Assembly: GCF_012844305.1 (NCBI RefSeq)
Contig: NZ_JABANE010000048.1
Location: forward strand, 1 to 64,000
DNA: 64,000 bases
Direction of reading: 5' to 3'
From: Flammeovirga aprica JL-4
Lineage (GTDB): Bacteria > Bacteroidota > Bacteroidia > Cytophagales > Flammeovirgaceae
Part shown: one piece after another, positions 10,501 through 20,296 of the stretch
Layout: every line of letters begins with the position of its first letter
Numbering within the stretch: the first letter of the stretch is position 1
Translations under genes and position numbers: made by a program
The notes under the pieces: generated by a model
The model's database searches: none
The model's input: only the letters and a program-made list of their open reading frames with translations
What the model was told of the DNA's origin: nothing

Positions 10501-10843
10501 GTTGGCACAAGGTGGAATGTCTCCATTAGAAGCTATCCGTTCTGCTACATATAATGGTGCTCATTATTTAGGTTTAGATGGAGATATTGGTTCTTTAGAA
10601 GAAGGAAAATTGGCTGACCTTATTATCATGGATAAAAACCCATTGGAAGATATCTATAATTCTGAATTCATCGACAAGGTAATGATCAACGGAGAGCTTT
10701 ATGATGCTGAAACAATGCATAATGTAAATGGCGAGGAACGTCAAAAGTTCTATTGGGAAGAAGAAAGCTATAATGCTTCTTTTCCTTGGCATGAAGCCTC
10801 ACAAGGTTTTACAGTTCCGAAATGCGGATGTAGTCTGCATTAA
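7571..10843 (+). CDS. Secreted amidohydrolase with N-terminal TolB-like beta-propeller
   Basis: A 1090-aa protein starting with a signal peptide (cleavage near residue 20, after ATFAQ). Residues about 40-620 hold repeated PD40/TolB-type propeller blades, recognised by segments such as LDISPDGKTIVFDM, QPKFSPDGKKIVFTSD and PSISPDGSKMVYVTW. Residues about 650-1070 form a metal-dependent amidohydrolase: the linker ITVNAKDEVLENATVVVKEN, the metal-binding HxH at His718 and His720 in DAHAHLG, later histidines in GHTGVEHN and LGAHGQ, and the closing EEGKLADLIIMDKNPL. Propeller-amidohydrolase fusions are widespread in Bacteroidota and are thought to act on peptides or cyclic amides in the periplasm. 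The substrate is unknown. It is followed by a long terminator hairpin. Confidence 0.9.
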   Translation: MKLLSTNFLVLLFALATFAQEKEEKWDITKPQREVKSVDFETDEGTWMNLDISPDGKTIVFDMLGDIYSMPITGGDAKLLRGGLAWESQPKFSPDGKKIVFTSDAGGGDNIWVMDSDAQNPKQVTKEKFRLTNNPTWSEDGQYIIARKHYTFTRSLGAGALWMYHISGGEGIELVPRKNEQQDINQPVVSADGKYMYYVEDVYPGGFFQYNKDPNSQIYIIKSYNRINGEIKTVVSGPGGAIGPMPSHDGKKLSFIRRVRDKSVLFIHDFEMNSQRPLFDQLEKDQQEAWAIFGPSPKYAWTPDDKYIVLWGKGGKIWKVDVATGKGEIIPFKAKVHQEFTASLRFKQEVAPENFTAKALRNVITSKDGKKIYFHAAGYLYEKKLPKGKPVRLTSQNDAFEYEPSISPDGSKMVYVTWSDAEKGKIHIVDLNGKNSTTTLDLPKGIYRRPQFSKDNSTIVFVKERGNNQQGFAYTKETGIYTVNVNDVNTLKRVVEEGDFPQFNTTGDRVFYQTGGFFFGSLKKAFKSVDLNGQDKRVHFTTKYTNQFVPSPDNKWIAFTELFKVYIAPMPMAGKAIDLSSGTKAIPVAQVAKDAGYNIHWSGDSQKLHWSLGNEYFTTSLQEVFSFVEGGNEKAVEPKSEGIEINLELESAKPSTTYALTNARVITVNAKDEVLENATVVVKENRIVAIGTDLQIPSGAKVIDCKGKTIMPGIVDAHAHLGAFRLGMSAQQNWPYYANLAYGVTTTHDPSANSEMVFNQSEMVRTGTMVGPRIYSTGVILYGADGDFKANINSLEDARSAIRRTKAWGAISVKSYNQPRREQRQQVIKAAEEEGIMVVPEGGSTFYHNMTMILDGHTGVEHNIPITPVFNDVQNLWAKTEVGYTPTLIVNYGGINGEYYWYQHTNVWEKERLLNFTPRAIIDSRSRHRTMVPESEYKIGHIATSESAKMLSDKGVKVNLGAHGQIQGIGAHWELWMLAQGGMSPLEAIRSATYNGAHYLGLDGDIGSLEEGKLADLIIMDKNPLEDIYNSEFIDKVMINGELYDAETMHNVNGEERQKFYWEEESYNASFPWHEASQGFTVPKCGCSLH

Positions 10844-10865
10844 GAAATAATTCTTTTTGACACTA

Positions 10866-10911
10866 AAAAGGTAAAAGTGAAATCCTAAACTATTTCATTT
10901 TTACCTTTTTT
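10866..10911 (+). terminator. Strong terminator after the amidohydrolase gene
   Basis: An 18-bp stem (one G-U pair) from 10866-10883 and 10892-10909 with an 8-nt loop. The A-rich left arm and T-rich right arm make it potentially bidirectional. Confidence 0.85.
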
Positions 10912-10956
10912 CTTGTCATTACTAATCTATTTTTTTGTAGTTCATAAAAAGTTAAA

Positions 10957-10975
10957 CCACCAACAAAGTTGGTGG
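10957..10975. repeat. Short palindrome CCACCAAC-AAA-GTTGGTGG
   Basis: An 8-bp perfect inverted repeat with a 3-nt loop. Related sequences occur at 24970-24988 and 27412-27436, always between genes, which suggests a dispersed repeat family and not a gene-specific operator. Confidence 0.6.
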
Positions 10976-10979
10976 CCTA

Positions 10980-11488
10980 GAAATCCAATTCAAATAATTT
11001 AATTACGTTTTATTATTAGACTCACATAACATTGATTTTACACCACTACCTATTGTGAATAAATATCAATATTATCCAATTCATAAAAGTGATGATTTTT
11101 TCGAAATCATTTGCAACATTTATCTTATTGAAGTATTGAAAAATTGCGATTTCAAATCTTCTAATAAATTCATTAAAGATTGAAAAAAACAGATGCTTGA
11201 AATCATTTCTAGCAAAAGAAATTTACATATTATTAACAAGGTTATATGGTGGCAATACCAATTAAAAAGAATCTAATTATTGAAGCTATCAATTATTTAC
11301 AGTACTTGAACTATTCAAAATAGTATTTAATTGAGATGTATTTAGAGCATGTTTTTAATGTCTCTTATAGTAAAATTCATCCTTTCAGAACATGAGTGTA
11401 TTAATTTCACCAACTTTAGAACCACTATTTTCTCTAAAATATACCTTCCAAACATGTCCTTAATTATAAATAAAATTGAGCTTATAAA
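10980..11488. other. AT-rich gap without recognised genes
   Basis: About 500 bp with stops in all frames. A small hairpin (ATGATTT with AAATCAT) lies near 11092-11110, and a 24-codon open frame starts at about 11247. I see no support that it is translated. Confidence 0.5.
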
Positions 11489-11797
11489 ATGATTGAATTA
11501 ATTGATGAATTACAAAAATCTTCGAGGTTAGATATAGAAAAAGTTTCCAAGTCTTTTGACAAAATTCAACTTGTTGAATACAATGAAATCAAAGGTGGGA
11601 TGATGGCACAATTAATATGGAAAGATAAAAAGGCTGACAAAGGATATATCTTTGAATATCCCAATGGGGATATTGACGAATTTGAATGCTTTGTTCACAT
11701 ACCGTTTCCTTCAGAAAATCCCAAAAAACCAATTTTCAAGCACCTCTACAATATTACAACCAACAGTAATTTAAAGATAATTGTAATTGGGGGATGA
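11489..11797 (+). CDS. Small hypothetical protein
   Basis: A 102-aa cytoplasmic-looking protein that I do not recognise. The N-terminus (MIELIDELQKSSRLDIEKVS) is helical and charged. The middle reads like beta strands (KGGMMAQLIWKDKKADKGY, IFEYPNGDIDEFECFVH). No signal peptide or membrane segment is present. It has an ATG start and codon use like its neighbours, and no longer frame overlaps it, which supports it as a real gene. It converges with the terminator of the giant protease gene. No function is proposed. Confidence 0.55.
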   Translation: MIELIDELQKSSRLDIEKVSKSFDKIQLVEYNEIKGGMMAQLIWKDKKADKGYIFEYPNGDIDEFECFVHIPFPSENPKKPIFKHLYNITTNSNLKIIVIGG

Positions 11798-11893
11798 TTA
11801 AAATTATTATCCTAGACTGGCATATTTTATTCCAAGTCATCATCCAGACTATTACATAAACAATCCCTTCATTCAATGAAGGCGTATCCAAAC

Positions 11894-11920
11894 AAAAAAA
11901 GATCGAGCAATAGCCCGACC
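11894..11920 (-). terminator. Terminator of the 2672-aa protease gene
   Basis: On the minus strand GGTCGGGC, loop TATT, GCTCGATC (two G-U pairs) is followed by seven T. It begins 35 nt after the stop codon at 11955. Confidence 0.85.
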
Positions 11921-11954
11921 CTTTTTTTATCCATTCATTTCAAACTTTAGTTAA

Positions 11955-14900
11955 TTATTTTATGACCAGCTTTTTACTAAATGTTTTACCGGATTGTTTT
12001 ATCAAAATAAAATAAGTTCCACTTTTTAGTTTTTGCGTTGAAATCATTGCTTTCTGATGTCCCTCTCCATGATTTAATTTATCTCCAACAATAGTAAACA
12101 ACGACCAACTAAAGTCACCTTCTGCTTCAAGAATAAATGAAGAAGACATTTTTGAAGGATTAGGATAGATTCTACAATTCCCATTATCTATATGTATAGA
12201 AGTGATTTCCCTTCTCTTAATAACAACTTCATAAATCTTTTCAGACAAATCTTCCGCTACTACAGTGAGTTTTTCAAGTGTTGTAAAATCAATTGCAGTG
12301 ACATTAGACTCTACATTGACCTCATCTACATACAACTCTGCAAGTTCAGATACTTCAAAGTTTACTTTTAATGATGAAATATCATCCACAGCTGAAAAAT
12401 CAAAAGTAATTGTCTGACCTTCTATTTCTCCTATTATAATATCATCAAGACCATCATTGTGCTCAGGTAATACCTCTAAATAAACAAGTTCTGAATCACT
12501 ACTTTTAAATAGTTTAAAATTGAAAGAATAATCCTGCAACCTGCCATTTTCTGCTTGAACCTGAATTGTATTGATTAGAGTAAAATCAATTAAGTCTCCT
12601 ACTTGTACTACTTTATCATTAATGAGAAGTGATGCTCCTTCGGATACCTCAAAATGAGAATGTACATTAAGGTCTTCCAGATCAGATAAGTCTGCTGAAA
12701 TTGATGAATTTTCAATTGTGAGGCTATAGTCTTCTTCTACATTAGAATTTAACTCCGATGGAATTTCCCAGATTAATAATTCAGCTTCATCGTTTAAAAT
12801 CTCTTTTTCAATGACAATTACTTGATAAATCGATTCAGAAAGGTCTTCAGCTATTACCTTTAGCTCCTTTAAATCAGTAAAATCAACATTCGTAATATTT
12901 GATTTTAAGCTGACTTCATTTACATACAACTCTGCAAGATCAGATACTTCGAAGTTAGCTTTTAATGATGAAACATCATCCACAGCTGAAAAATCAAAAG
13001 TAATAATCTGTCCTTCTATTTCCCCTATTATGACTTCATCAATCCCTTCATTATACTCAGGTAAAACCTCTATATAAAGAAGCTCAGCATCACTACTTTT
13101 ATGGAGTTTAAAGTTGAAAGAGTAATTTGTAATACTTCCATTTTCTGCTTGTACATAAATTGTTTCTATTAAAGAGAAATTTACTTTTTCATTATTTTGA
13201 ATTTCTTGGCCATTAATAAATAATTTTGCATTTTCAGACACCTCAAATTGAGTATATAAATTTTGATCTACCAAGTGAGAAAGATCTACCACTAATAATG
13301 AATCATCTATTACAATATCTATTTTCTCAACAATTTCTTCATTCAATTCGGCACTGATATTCCAATTCAACAATTTTGATTCACCACTATATTCATGTTT
13401 TGTTTCAACAGAATATTCATTTTTTATATTACCATCCTCTGAAACAATTGTCAATTTTTTGAGTTCATAAAAATTAAAAGGAACTTCACCTGAGTGATAA
13501 GAATCTCCCTTAAATTCGAGTTTTGCTCCTTTACTCAAGCTAAAAGAAGGAATCAAATTATCTTGCTTATCAACTCCTGCTAAATTGATAAAAATAGATT
13601 GATCACTTATCTCCGCTGAATACTTTTCATAAAGATGACTGTTATGTTTTGGAGTAACATCAAAACTGAATAATTCTGCTTCAGAGCTCTTTTCTTGGTT
13701 TACTTTTACAACGTATACTTTTTCCTCATTTAGTATCTCATCATAAACATGGTAAACTAGATTATCCGATAAATCAATTTTATTCTGTCCACTCTCTTGC
13801 TTTTGATTATTCAAATAAACCTCTGCTGATTCACTTATTTCAAACACTGGTATCAACGATGAAATATCAACTCCTTTTGGAACATTCAATGTTATTGTCT
13901 CATTTTCTATTACTCCAATAATATCTTCAGAAAGGCCTAAATTATCTCTAGCTAATAGATTATAACTTTTAAAATCCACACCTGGATCTACAAAAACATA
14001 ATTAAAATCCCATAAGCTACTATTGTTGAACTTATTAAAAGTAACTAATTGTCCTGTTTTAAGGTCTTCTAGATTTATAGTTTTACCCCAATCTAATTTA
14101 CCTGCTGAGGAGTAACTTGCCATAAAACCACCATTGGTTGCCTTAGCAAAAACCTCGATATTGGATATATCAGTTCCTTTTTTCAAATATGTTGTAATGG
14201 TTTGGTATTCATCATAAATATCACCTTCAATGGGATCAATTCCCTCTATTTCTTTTCTTCGGCTTCTATCATTGATTACAGTTTTTATTTCTCCCTCTAA
14301 ATGAAACGATAGTAAACCTGCTTTTTGGAATAAGTAATTCTTCTTAATAGAAGAAGTCATACCAACAATTTGCCTGCTCTCAATTTCTGAATATTCATGT
14401 AATTCAATTAATCTTCTCTCCTGAAAATCATATCTATAGAATACATTTCTAAGTTCCGAAGGAGACTCTGCATGATTTGCATGGATATATAACTGTCCAT
14501 TATCCCTATCAAATGAAAGACCCTGGCTATAAACTAGTTTTTCTTCAAATTTTTGAATTAACTCCATCTCGCCATTTGAAATGTCTAATGTTTGTAATTC
14601 ATTTCTACCTCCATCAAGAATAAAACATGTGCCGTCTAAATCAAAAGTAACACCAGCAATCCGACCATTAGGTAATAAATTGATGTTTGTAACAAAAGTA
14701 GCTTCTGCCGTTTGGAGATTAAGGCTATACAATGTGAACACAGCTCCAATTCTTCCAAAACCATATAATTGATCCGTATGAACATCATATGCAATCTCAA
14801 AAATCCCCAAAGATTCAAATTTATCAGGGTCGATAGTGATAGGAGTAACAATACCTGATGATTCAGAAACTTTATACAGAGAACTTTGCGTTAAATAGCT

Positions 14901-17900
14901 TGTTTTGCTTAATGCAAATAAATTCCCTTCAGGACTTAAGTTTGCCTTATTATTTAAATTAAAAACAAAAGCGGTACTTGAAAACGATGGAGTATCGTAG
15001 TTGTAAGACGTTAATTTATCTCTTGATTCTAAATTTTCTTTAGTCCAACGGTATATAAAATAACCATCAGCACCATACATAAAATCTTGACTTTCTATCA
15101 CCTTGAACTTATGGGTTTTGATGTTATTTCGGCTAATTTTATCTTCAGGATGAAAAACTTCTGCTCTAATCGTGTATGTACTTTCCAATCCATAGCTATT
15201 CAAAACATTTGCTGGTATTTGGAAGTTTTTCTCTTCAAAGAAATTTTCAATCTTAAACTGTTTTACTGTATCAGTGTAAACTACCACTTCATTTTCAGAC
15301 AGTACGTCCATTATTATATCAACCGTTTCTGAACGATGTATAAACTCCATCACCCCTATTTTTACATCCAAACGTGTATTTTTAGGTATTACACTTTTGG
15401 TATCAATATAATCCAAAGCAATATCATGATTAAAAGGTTCTCCCATCAAGTTGATTCTGAAATCTTGAGCTGTTTCCTGTCCTAAAAATGAATCCGAAAC
15501 AAGAGATATTCTTAATTTTTTAATACCAGTATCTCCTCCTATTTTTTCAGGTTTTAAATATCCATAATACCTATGTTCATATGATGGGTCTTTAAATAGT
15601 CTAAACTTTTCCTCGTAAGAAAAATAATCATCTCCATCCCAATCTACATAGGCAACTGGGTTTGCTGCTCCTGCTATTGGGCCCGCTAATATTATCTCAA
15701 TCTCCTTTTCCTCTCCATAAGTATAGTCAAATACTTTGTCTTCAAAATCCTGATAACCATATTGATTATTGTAATAAGTATGATCTGGTTTCCCATCATT
15801 TTCATTGAAATAGTGATCCCCAATACTGATTTTAGAGACATACATATCTGGTAATGTTTCTGGTTGGTGTTTATTCTCAACTTTCCATTCCAATTCATTT
15901 ATGTTATTTGAAAGGTCATCATCATCTATCACCAATTCAACTTTTAATGTAAGCTCTTCATGTGGTTTAAAATGAGGAAGGCGTTTTAAAAACATTACAT
16001 CCCCATAGGAAGAAGGTGATATTGGATATGTGAATTCCTCTTCAGAGTAAAGCTGATTATTTATGTAATACCTCATTTGGTATTTATCAAGTACTTCTGT
16101 ACCATTATTGGCTATCCTACAAAACAATGGGTAATCTTTCTCTTTGATCGAATGGTATTTATAGAGATCTCCAGGAGAATAGATATTGGCTACTGCAAGA
16201 TCATATTCTAAAGTTTTATCCGTCTCTTTAGCTATAAACTCATACCCTCCATGCTGGTTTTCATTATTATTACCGATAAATATGAATGTTAATGCACCAG
16301 TGGTTTTTAAGCTAGTGATTACCTCTTTGTCCATAGACCCTTTGGTATATGTTTTAACAATAAAATCTCTTTCAAATGAATAAACCTTACCATCTAATAT
16401 GAAGACTGTATCACCTTCAGCAAGATCCAATTCTTTTAATTCTAATTGTATTCTTTTCGAAGGATCATTTGCTTCTAAAACAATTCCAAAAGCTTGAAAT
16501 GAAGAATATGGGTATATTCTACCTCCATTATCTGTTATTGTTAGCTCTCCATCTATTGTATTTGGAAATAAAATTTCACCATATTGTTTTGCTCCAGCTC
16601 TAAAATAATTATCATATCTATCAATACCTTGATGTTGACTTTCGTTAAAAAAATTTTCACCTTCAACCTTATATCTTACAATATATCTTTCATCATTATC
16701 CGTCAGTAATAAAGGTGTCTTGAATTCGTAAACTAAACCACTATAAGGTAAAGCTAATCCCTGATATTCTTCTTCAACATTTTGAACCACCTCACCTTTT
16801 GTATTCAAAACTGTAAAGGATAAGTGAGGTTTCTTTATTTCTTTACTGGATGTATTAATAAAATTTACTTTCACTTTCTCTTCCAAGGATCCAGATCCAG
16901 ACATTGGTGTACTCCAGCTTACTAAATCGATGAATTCACTTTCTTCAGCATTCCTAAACTCTACATTATCTACTTTTATCTCAGAGCCCGTCAGATCACT
17001 TGAACTTAAGGCCCGAGCAGATCTTAATACACCTTGAAAAGATATTTTAATTTTTTGACCTTTATAATCACTCAAATCATAATACAAATGAGAAGTTGTT
17101 ATTTTCGGCTGAGCATTGGAATTAAATTCACCCCAAGCATAAGGGTCATAATAGATTTGTTTCTTTTGGTAAGTAATACCAAAAGCATCTTGCTGAGGTT
17201 CCTCATTAATATTCAACCTGAAAAAGGCAGCATTATCAGCACTAGTTGGGATAGCTAAATCAAATTCTAATGCAGGGAAAGTGATATCAGATGGAATTTC
17301 TATCTCAATCTCTCCTGATGCTATAAAATCAGGGTTAAGTTGAAATAAATCTTCTGCAGCTTCATCTGATTCTTTATGAAAATCTGTATTCTTCCAATTA
17401 GCATTATTAAAAGGTAATTTACCTGTCAATAATAATACATTACTATTATATACTTCTCTATCTTCACTTCCATAAAATGCAGAAGCATATTTTCCATCGA
17501 TTTCAGAAACAAATAAATTTTCAGTTTCAAAATCTATTGATAACGGCCAGTTTTCTGAAGAGGTTATTAAATTTGAATGTTGTATTTGTACCGCTTTTGA
17601 TCTCTTTCCAATTGTATTATCACTTACAGCTCTAACGGCATACCAACCGTTTCTATCATATCCATAAATTTCAGTTGAAATATTATTTGAGGTCACTTTT
17701 TCAATCACTTCATATTTTTCACCTGTATATTTGAGTACCTCATAATAATTTGCTCCACTTATTATATTCCAAGACAATACAGCATAATTTCCATGATCCA
17801 CAACACTTGGAGTTTCAGGTCTTCCAATAAAATTAACCCTAACATCTTTGGTATTATTCGCTTGAATAAGTCGGATAACAGCCTTATCATTATAAGCATT

Positions 17901-19973
17901 TGGAATTGAAATCACCGCTTCCAGGCTACCTGCTTGTACAGTGGTTACTTTTTCAAATGATGTTCCATCCTCTGACAAATAAATATCTGTTTCATTGTTC
18001 ATATCAACGGAATTCCATCTTATAAGTGTATTAGCTCCAGCAACAAGTGTTTCGTTTTCTAATGGATAAATAAACTCAAAATCATTTTTACTAACGGTGT
18101 GATTAACAAAAAATTCCTGTGGACCCATTGGTACTCTGTATCCTTTCACTTTAATAGTATACTTGCCTGGTTTTGGTTTCTTTATGACAACCTGTTCTAT
18201 GTTGTTTATACTATCCTTACCTGCTTTTGCCGTAAAATCTGGATTATAGATATCTAAAACTAAAGGCTGGTATAACTCTCCATTATAAAAAACCTCTAAG
18301 TCAAGATCATTAATTAAGGTTGCATTTACTGTTGGATAACTTTCTGGATCTAACCAAGTCAACATCACTTTCAACTCCAATTGATTTCCTGGAACTATAA
18401 AATCAAATGATACCTCATCTCCATTTTCTACTTCCCCAGAAAAAAACTTTTTTTGTTCTAGGATAGAAATTGCCTTTTCTATATTTAGTTCTCCAAAACC
18501 ACTATAATAATCAGGACCTTCTTTGTATAAATCATTTGCAGAGTTACATATCAACCCTTTTAATAAGGCAGATTTAGGAGAATGTCCAAACTCTGTAAAA
18601 TACTGCTCACTCAAAAGTGCAGCTGCACCTGACACAGCCGGGCATGACATTGATGTACCAGACAAATAAGTATAGTCATCATAAAAGCTTAATGAAAGTA
18701 CATCAGTTCCATGAGCTGCGACATGAGGAACTAAAATTCCATTGTGACCAGGACCAAAACTACTGGTAAAATGTAAATCCCTGCCAATAGAAATATTGGC
18801 AACAGATATAATATTTTTTGCTGAATTTGCAGTTGTGTGATACACTCCTAAATGCCCTCTATTATTACCTGCAGCAAATACGTGTAATAAATCGGGGTGA
18901 TCATTCGCCACCTTATCCAGACCATATTCAAAATCACCATATGGATATTTAATACCTAGTGAATTATAGATTCCATAGGAGTTCTGCGTTATTGTAATAT
19001 TATTCTCTATTGCTGATAACGCCATTTCTTGATATTCCATCAGTCCATTACTTCCTACATTAAAATTCCATGTATTAAACGTTGTATGAGGTGCAAACCC
19101 TTCAGCATATTGATCTATTACTCCCGCACCACCAACTATACCCGTAACATGCATACCATGATAAGTTGTATTTAGTTCTGCCTCTAATACATTCACTCTA
19201 TTTCCTAAATCTATATGTGTATCAACATCTGCATCCCACACACCAATACTAACACCTTTACCAGAAAGTGAGCTCCCCCTTTTTCTTTCTGAATAAAGCA
19301 ACCCTGATATTTTTTGCCCATTGAAGTCTTCTATTCTTCTTTCTGGAGAAGGTGGAAGAATATTCGTAACCCACGATATGTCTTTTATTTTTGGAAGGTT
19401 TTCTATCTGTGTTACTACTTCATACATATTAAAACCTTCAACAGGTTTTATATTACTAATATGAAGAGCATTAAATGCATCAAATACTTTTCTCTCTGGA
19501 AAATCATCAACAACATGCACTATTACTTTTACATTTACACCGTTCTCTTTAAGCTGTTCAGGTATAGTATCTTTAAGATAAACACTAGAAATTTTATTCA
19601 AGTACTTCGATTCAAATACAGACCTAAGTTTTTCATTAGTTGCTGTTTGATAAGAAATACTTTTTGTTATACATGCATAATATGCATTTGATCCTATATA
19701 ATTTTTTAAATCTATTCCCTCTTCTTTTAACCTTTGTCTATCTTTTGATGAAGGAAGGGTTTTAAACTGAATCACTTTATATTCAGTTGTATTTTCTTGA
19801 GATTGATAGCTATTTATTTTATTATCACCTAACGATTCTATATTATACGCAGGAAGGTAGCCCACTCCATTTATTTTAATAGTGAATTCTGATGAAGTTT
19901 GACTATACGAGAGAGTTCTTAACATAACTAGGATATAGAATCCCACTATGACTTTTAAAAGATTGAAGTTCAT
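11955..19973 (-). CDS. Giant secreted subtilase with adhesin-like repeats and T9SS sorting domain
   Basis: 2672 aa. A signal peptide (cleavage after about residue 25) and a prodomain precede an S8 peptidase domain with the complete triad: Asp247 (VWDADVD), His272 (HGMHVTG) and Ser441 (GTSMSCPA). Downstream are a fibronectin-III-like segment (about 720-800), a MAM/jellyroll-like part, a GEVED-like domain (AYVDWDGDDYFSYEE), a beta-propeller-like region (about 1720-1990), and five roughly 95-residue tandem beta domains resembling DUF5018-type repeats. Repeats 2 and 4 match each other closely, as do 3 and 5. The end carries a type IX secretion domain (RIYPNPS ... KLKSGTYFILI). It is predicted to be exported through T9SS and to stay on or leave the cell surface. 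Substrate unknown. Domain names downstream of the protease are by resemblance only. Confidence 0.9.
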   Translation of the reverse strand: MNFNLLKVIVGFYILVMLRTLSYSQTSSEFTIKINGVGYLPAYNIESLGDNKINSYQSQENTTEYKVIQFKTLPSSKDRQRLKEEGIDLKNYIGSNAYYACITKSISYQTATNEKLRSVFESKYLNKISSVYLKDTIPEQLKENGVNVKVIVHVVDDFPERKVFDAFNALHISNIKPVEGFNMYEVVTQIENLPKIKDISWVTNILPPSPERRIEDFNGQKISGLLYSERKRGSSLSGKGVSIGVWDADVDTHIDLGNRVNVLEAELNTTYHGMHVTGIVGGAGVIDQYAEGFAPHTTFNTWNFNVGSNGLMEYQEMALSAIENNITITQNSYGIYNSLGIKYPYGDFEYGLDKVANDHPDLLHVFAAGNNRGHLGVYHTTANSAKNIISVANISIGRDLHFTSSFGPGHNGILVPHVAAHGTDVLSLSFYDDYTYLSGTSMSCPAVSGAAALLSEQYFTEFGHSPKSALLKGLICNSANDLYKEGPDYYSGFGELNIEKAISILEQKKFFSGEVENGDEVSFDFIVPGNQLELKVMLTWLDPESYPTVNATLINDLDLEVFYNGELYQPLVLDIYNPDFTAKAGKDSINNIEQVVIKKPKPGKYTIKVKGYRVPMGPQEFFVNHTVSKNDFEFIYPLENETLVAGANTLIRWNSVDMNNETDIYLSEDGTSFEKVTTVQAGSLEAVISIPNAYNDKAVIRLIQANNTKDVRVNFIGRPETPSVVDHGNYAVLSWNIISGANYYEVLKYTGEKYEVIEKVTSNNISTEIYGYDRNGWYAVRAVSDNTIGKRSKAVQIQHSNLITSSENWPLSIDFETENLFVSEIDGKYASAFYGSEDREVYNSNVLLLTGKLPFNNANWKNTDFHKESDEAAEDLFQLNPDFIASGEIEIEIPSDITFPALEFDLAIPTSADNAAFFRLNINEEPQQDAFGITYQKKQIYYDPYAWGEFNSNAQPKITTSHLYYDLSDYKGQKIKISFQGVLRSARALSSSDLTGSEIKVDNVEFRNAEESEFIDLVSWSTPMSGSGSLEEKVKVNFINTSSKEIKKPHLSFTVLNTKGEVVQNVEEEYQGLALPYSGLVYEFKTPLLLTDNDERYIVRYKVEGENFFNESQHQGIDRYDNYFRAGAKQYGEILFPNTIDGELTITDNGGRIYPYSSFQAFGIVLEANDPSKRIQLELKELDLAEGDTVFILDGKVYSFERDFIVKTYTKGSMDKEVITSLKTTGALTFIFIGNNNENQHGGYEFIAKETDKTLEYDLAVANIYSPGDLYKYHSIKEKDYPLFCRIANNGTEVLDKYQMRYYINNQLYSEEEFTYPISPSSYGDVMFLKRLPHFKPHEELTLKVELVIDDDDLSNNINELEWKVENKHQPETLPDMYVSKISIGDHYFNENDGKPDHTYYNNQYGYQDFEDKVFDYTYGEEKEIEIILAGPIAGAANPVAYVDWDGDDYFSYEEKFRLFKDPSYEHRYYGYLKPEKIGGDTGIKKLRISLVSDSFLGQETAQDFRINLMGEPFNHDIALDYIDTKSVIPKNTRLDVKIGVMEFIHRSETVDIIMDVLSENEVVVYTDTVKQFKIENFFEEKNFQIPANVLNSYGLESTYTIRAEVFHPEDKISRNNIKTHKFKVIESQDFMYGADGYFIYRWTKENLESRDKLTSYNYDTPSFSSTAFVFNLNNKANLSPEGNLFALSKTSYLTQSSLYKVSESSGIVTPITIDPDKFESLGIFEIAYDVHTDQLYGFGRIGAVFTLYSLNLQTAEATFVTNINLLPNGRIAGVTFDLDGTCFILDGGRNELQTLDISNGEMELIQKFEEKLVYSQGLSFDRDNGQLYIHANHAESPSELRNVFYRYDFQERRLIELHEYSEIESRQIVGMTSSIKKNYLFQKAGLLSFHLEGEIKTVINDRSRRKEIEGIDPIEGDIYDEYQTITTYLKKGTDISNIEVFAKATNGGFMASYSSAGKLDWGKTINLEDLKTGQLVTFNKFNNSSLWDFNYVFVDPGVDFKSYNLLARDNLGLSEDIIGVIENETITLNVPKGVDISSLIPVFEISESAEVYLNNQKQESGQNKIDLSDNLVYHVYDEILNEEKVYVVKVNQEKSSEAELFSFDVTPKHNSHLYEKYSAEISDQSIFINLAGVDKQDNLIPSFSLSKGAKLEFKGDSYHSGEVPFNFYELKKLTIVSEDGNIKNEYSVETKHEYSGESKLLNWNISAELNEEIVEKIDIVIDDSLLVVDLSHLVDQNLYTQFEVSENAKLFINGQEIQNNEKVNFSLIETIYVQAENGSITNYSFNFKLHKSSDAELLYIEVLPEYNEGIDEVIIGEIEGQIITFDFSAVDDVSSLKANFEVSDLAELYVNEVSLKSNITNVDFTDLKELKVIAEDLSESIYQVIVIEKEILNDEAELLIWEIPSELNSNVEEDYSLTIENSSISADLSDLEDLNVHSHFEVSEGASLLINDKVVQVGDLIDFTLINTIQVQAENGRLQDYSFNFKLFKSSDSELVYLEVLPEHNDGLDDIIIGEIEGQTITFDFSAVDDISSLKVNFEVSELAELYVDEVNVESNVTAIDFTTLEKLTVVAEDLSEKIYEVVIKRREITSIHIDNGNCRIYPNPSKMSSSFILEAEGDFSWSLFTIVGDKLNHGEGHQKAMISTQKLKSGTYFILIKQSGKTFSKKLVIK

Positions 19974-20218
19974 AATAATAATTAGTTTTAAAAAATGACG
20001 AAGTTTGGAGCTATATTATCTTCAAGATCTAAGTAAATACCAGGACAGAAGTATCTAGACAGTTGTGCATTTATTATCAAATGGTTGAGTGTTAATTTGA
20101 TTATTTTCTTCTATTGATAGCATAACTTACTTTCATTTTATTAATAGTTGATTTAAGGCTATTGCTTGCACTCTAATAATTTAAAACAAATATCAAATCC
20201 TATTCATGTAGGTTTATC

Positions 20219-20249
20219 AAAAATGGGCATTCTTAAAATTAAGAATGCC
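20219..20249 (-). terminator. Terminator of the GH16 gene
   Basis: A perfect 10-bp inverted repeat, GGCATTCTTA with TAAGAATGCC, 4-nt loop, followed on the minus strand by CATTTTT. It lies about 48 nt after the stop codon. Nothing else is recognised in the gap from 19974 to 20296. Confidence 0.8.
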
Positions 20250-20296
20250 ACATTTTCGCTACAAACTAGAGAAATAGTAATTTGGGTATTCGGGTT

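Noticed and set aside
11247-11325. 24-codon open frame before the 102-aa hypothetical gene
   Set aside because: Too short and without similarity or a recognisable start context.
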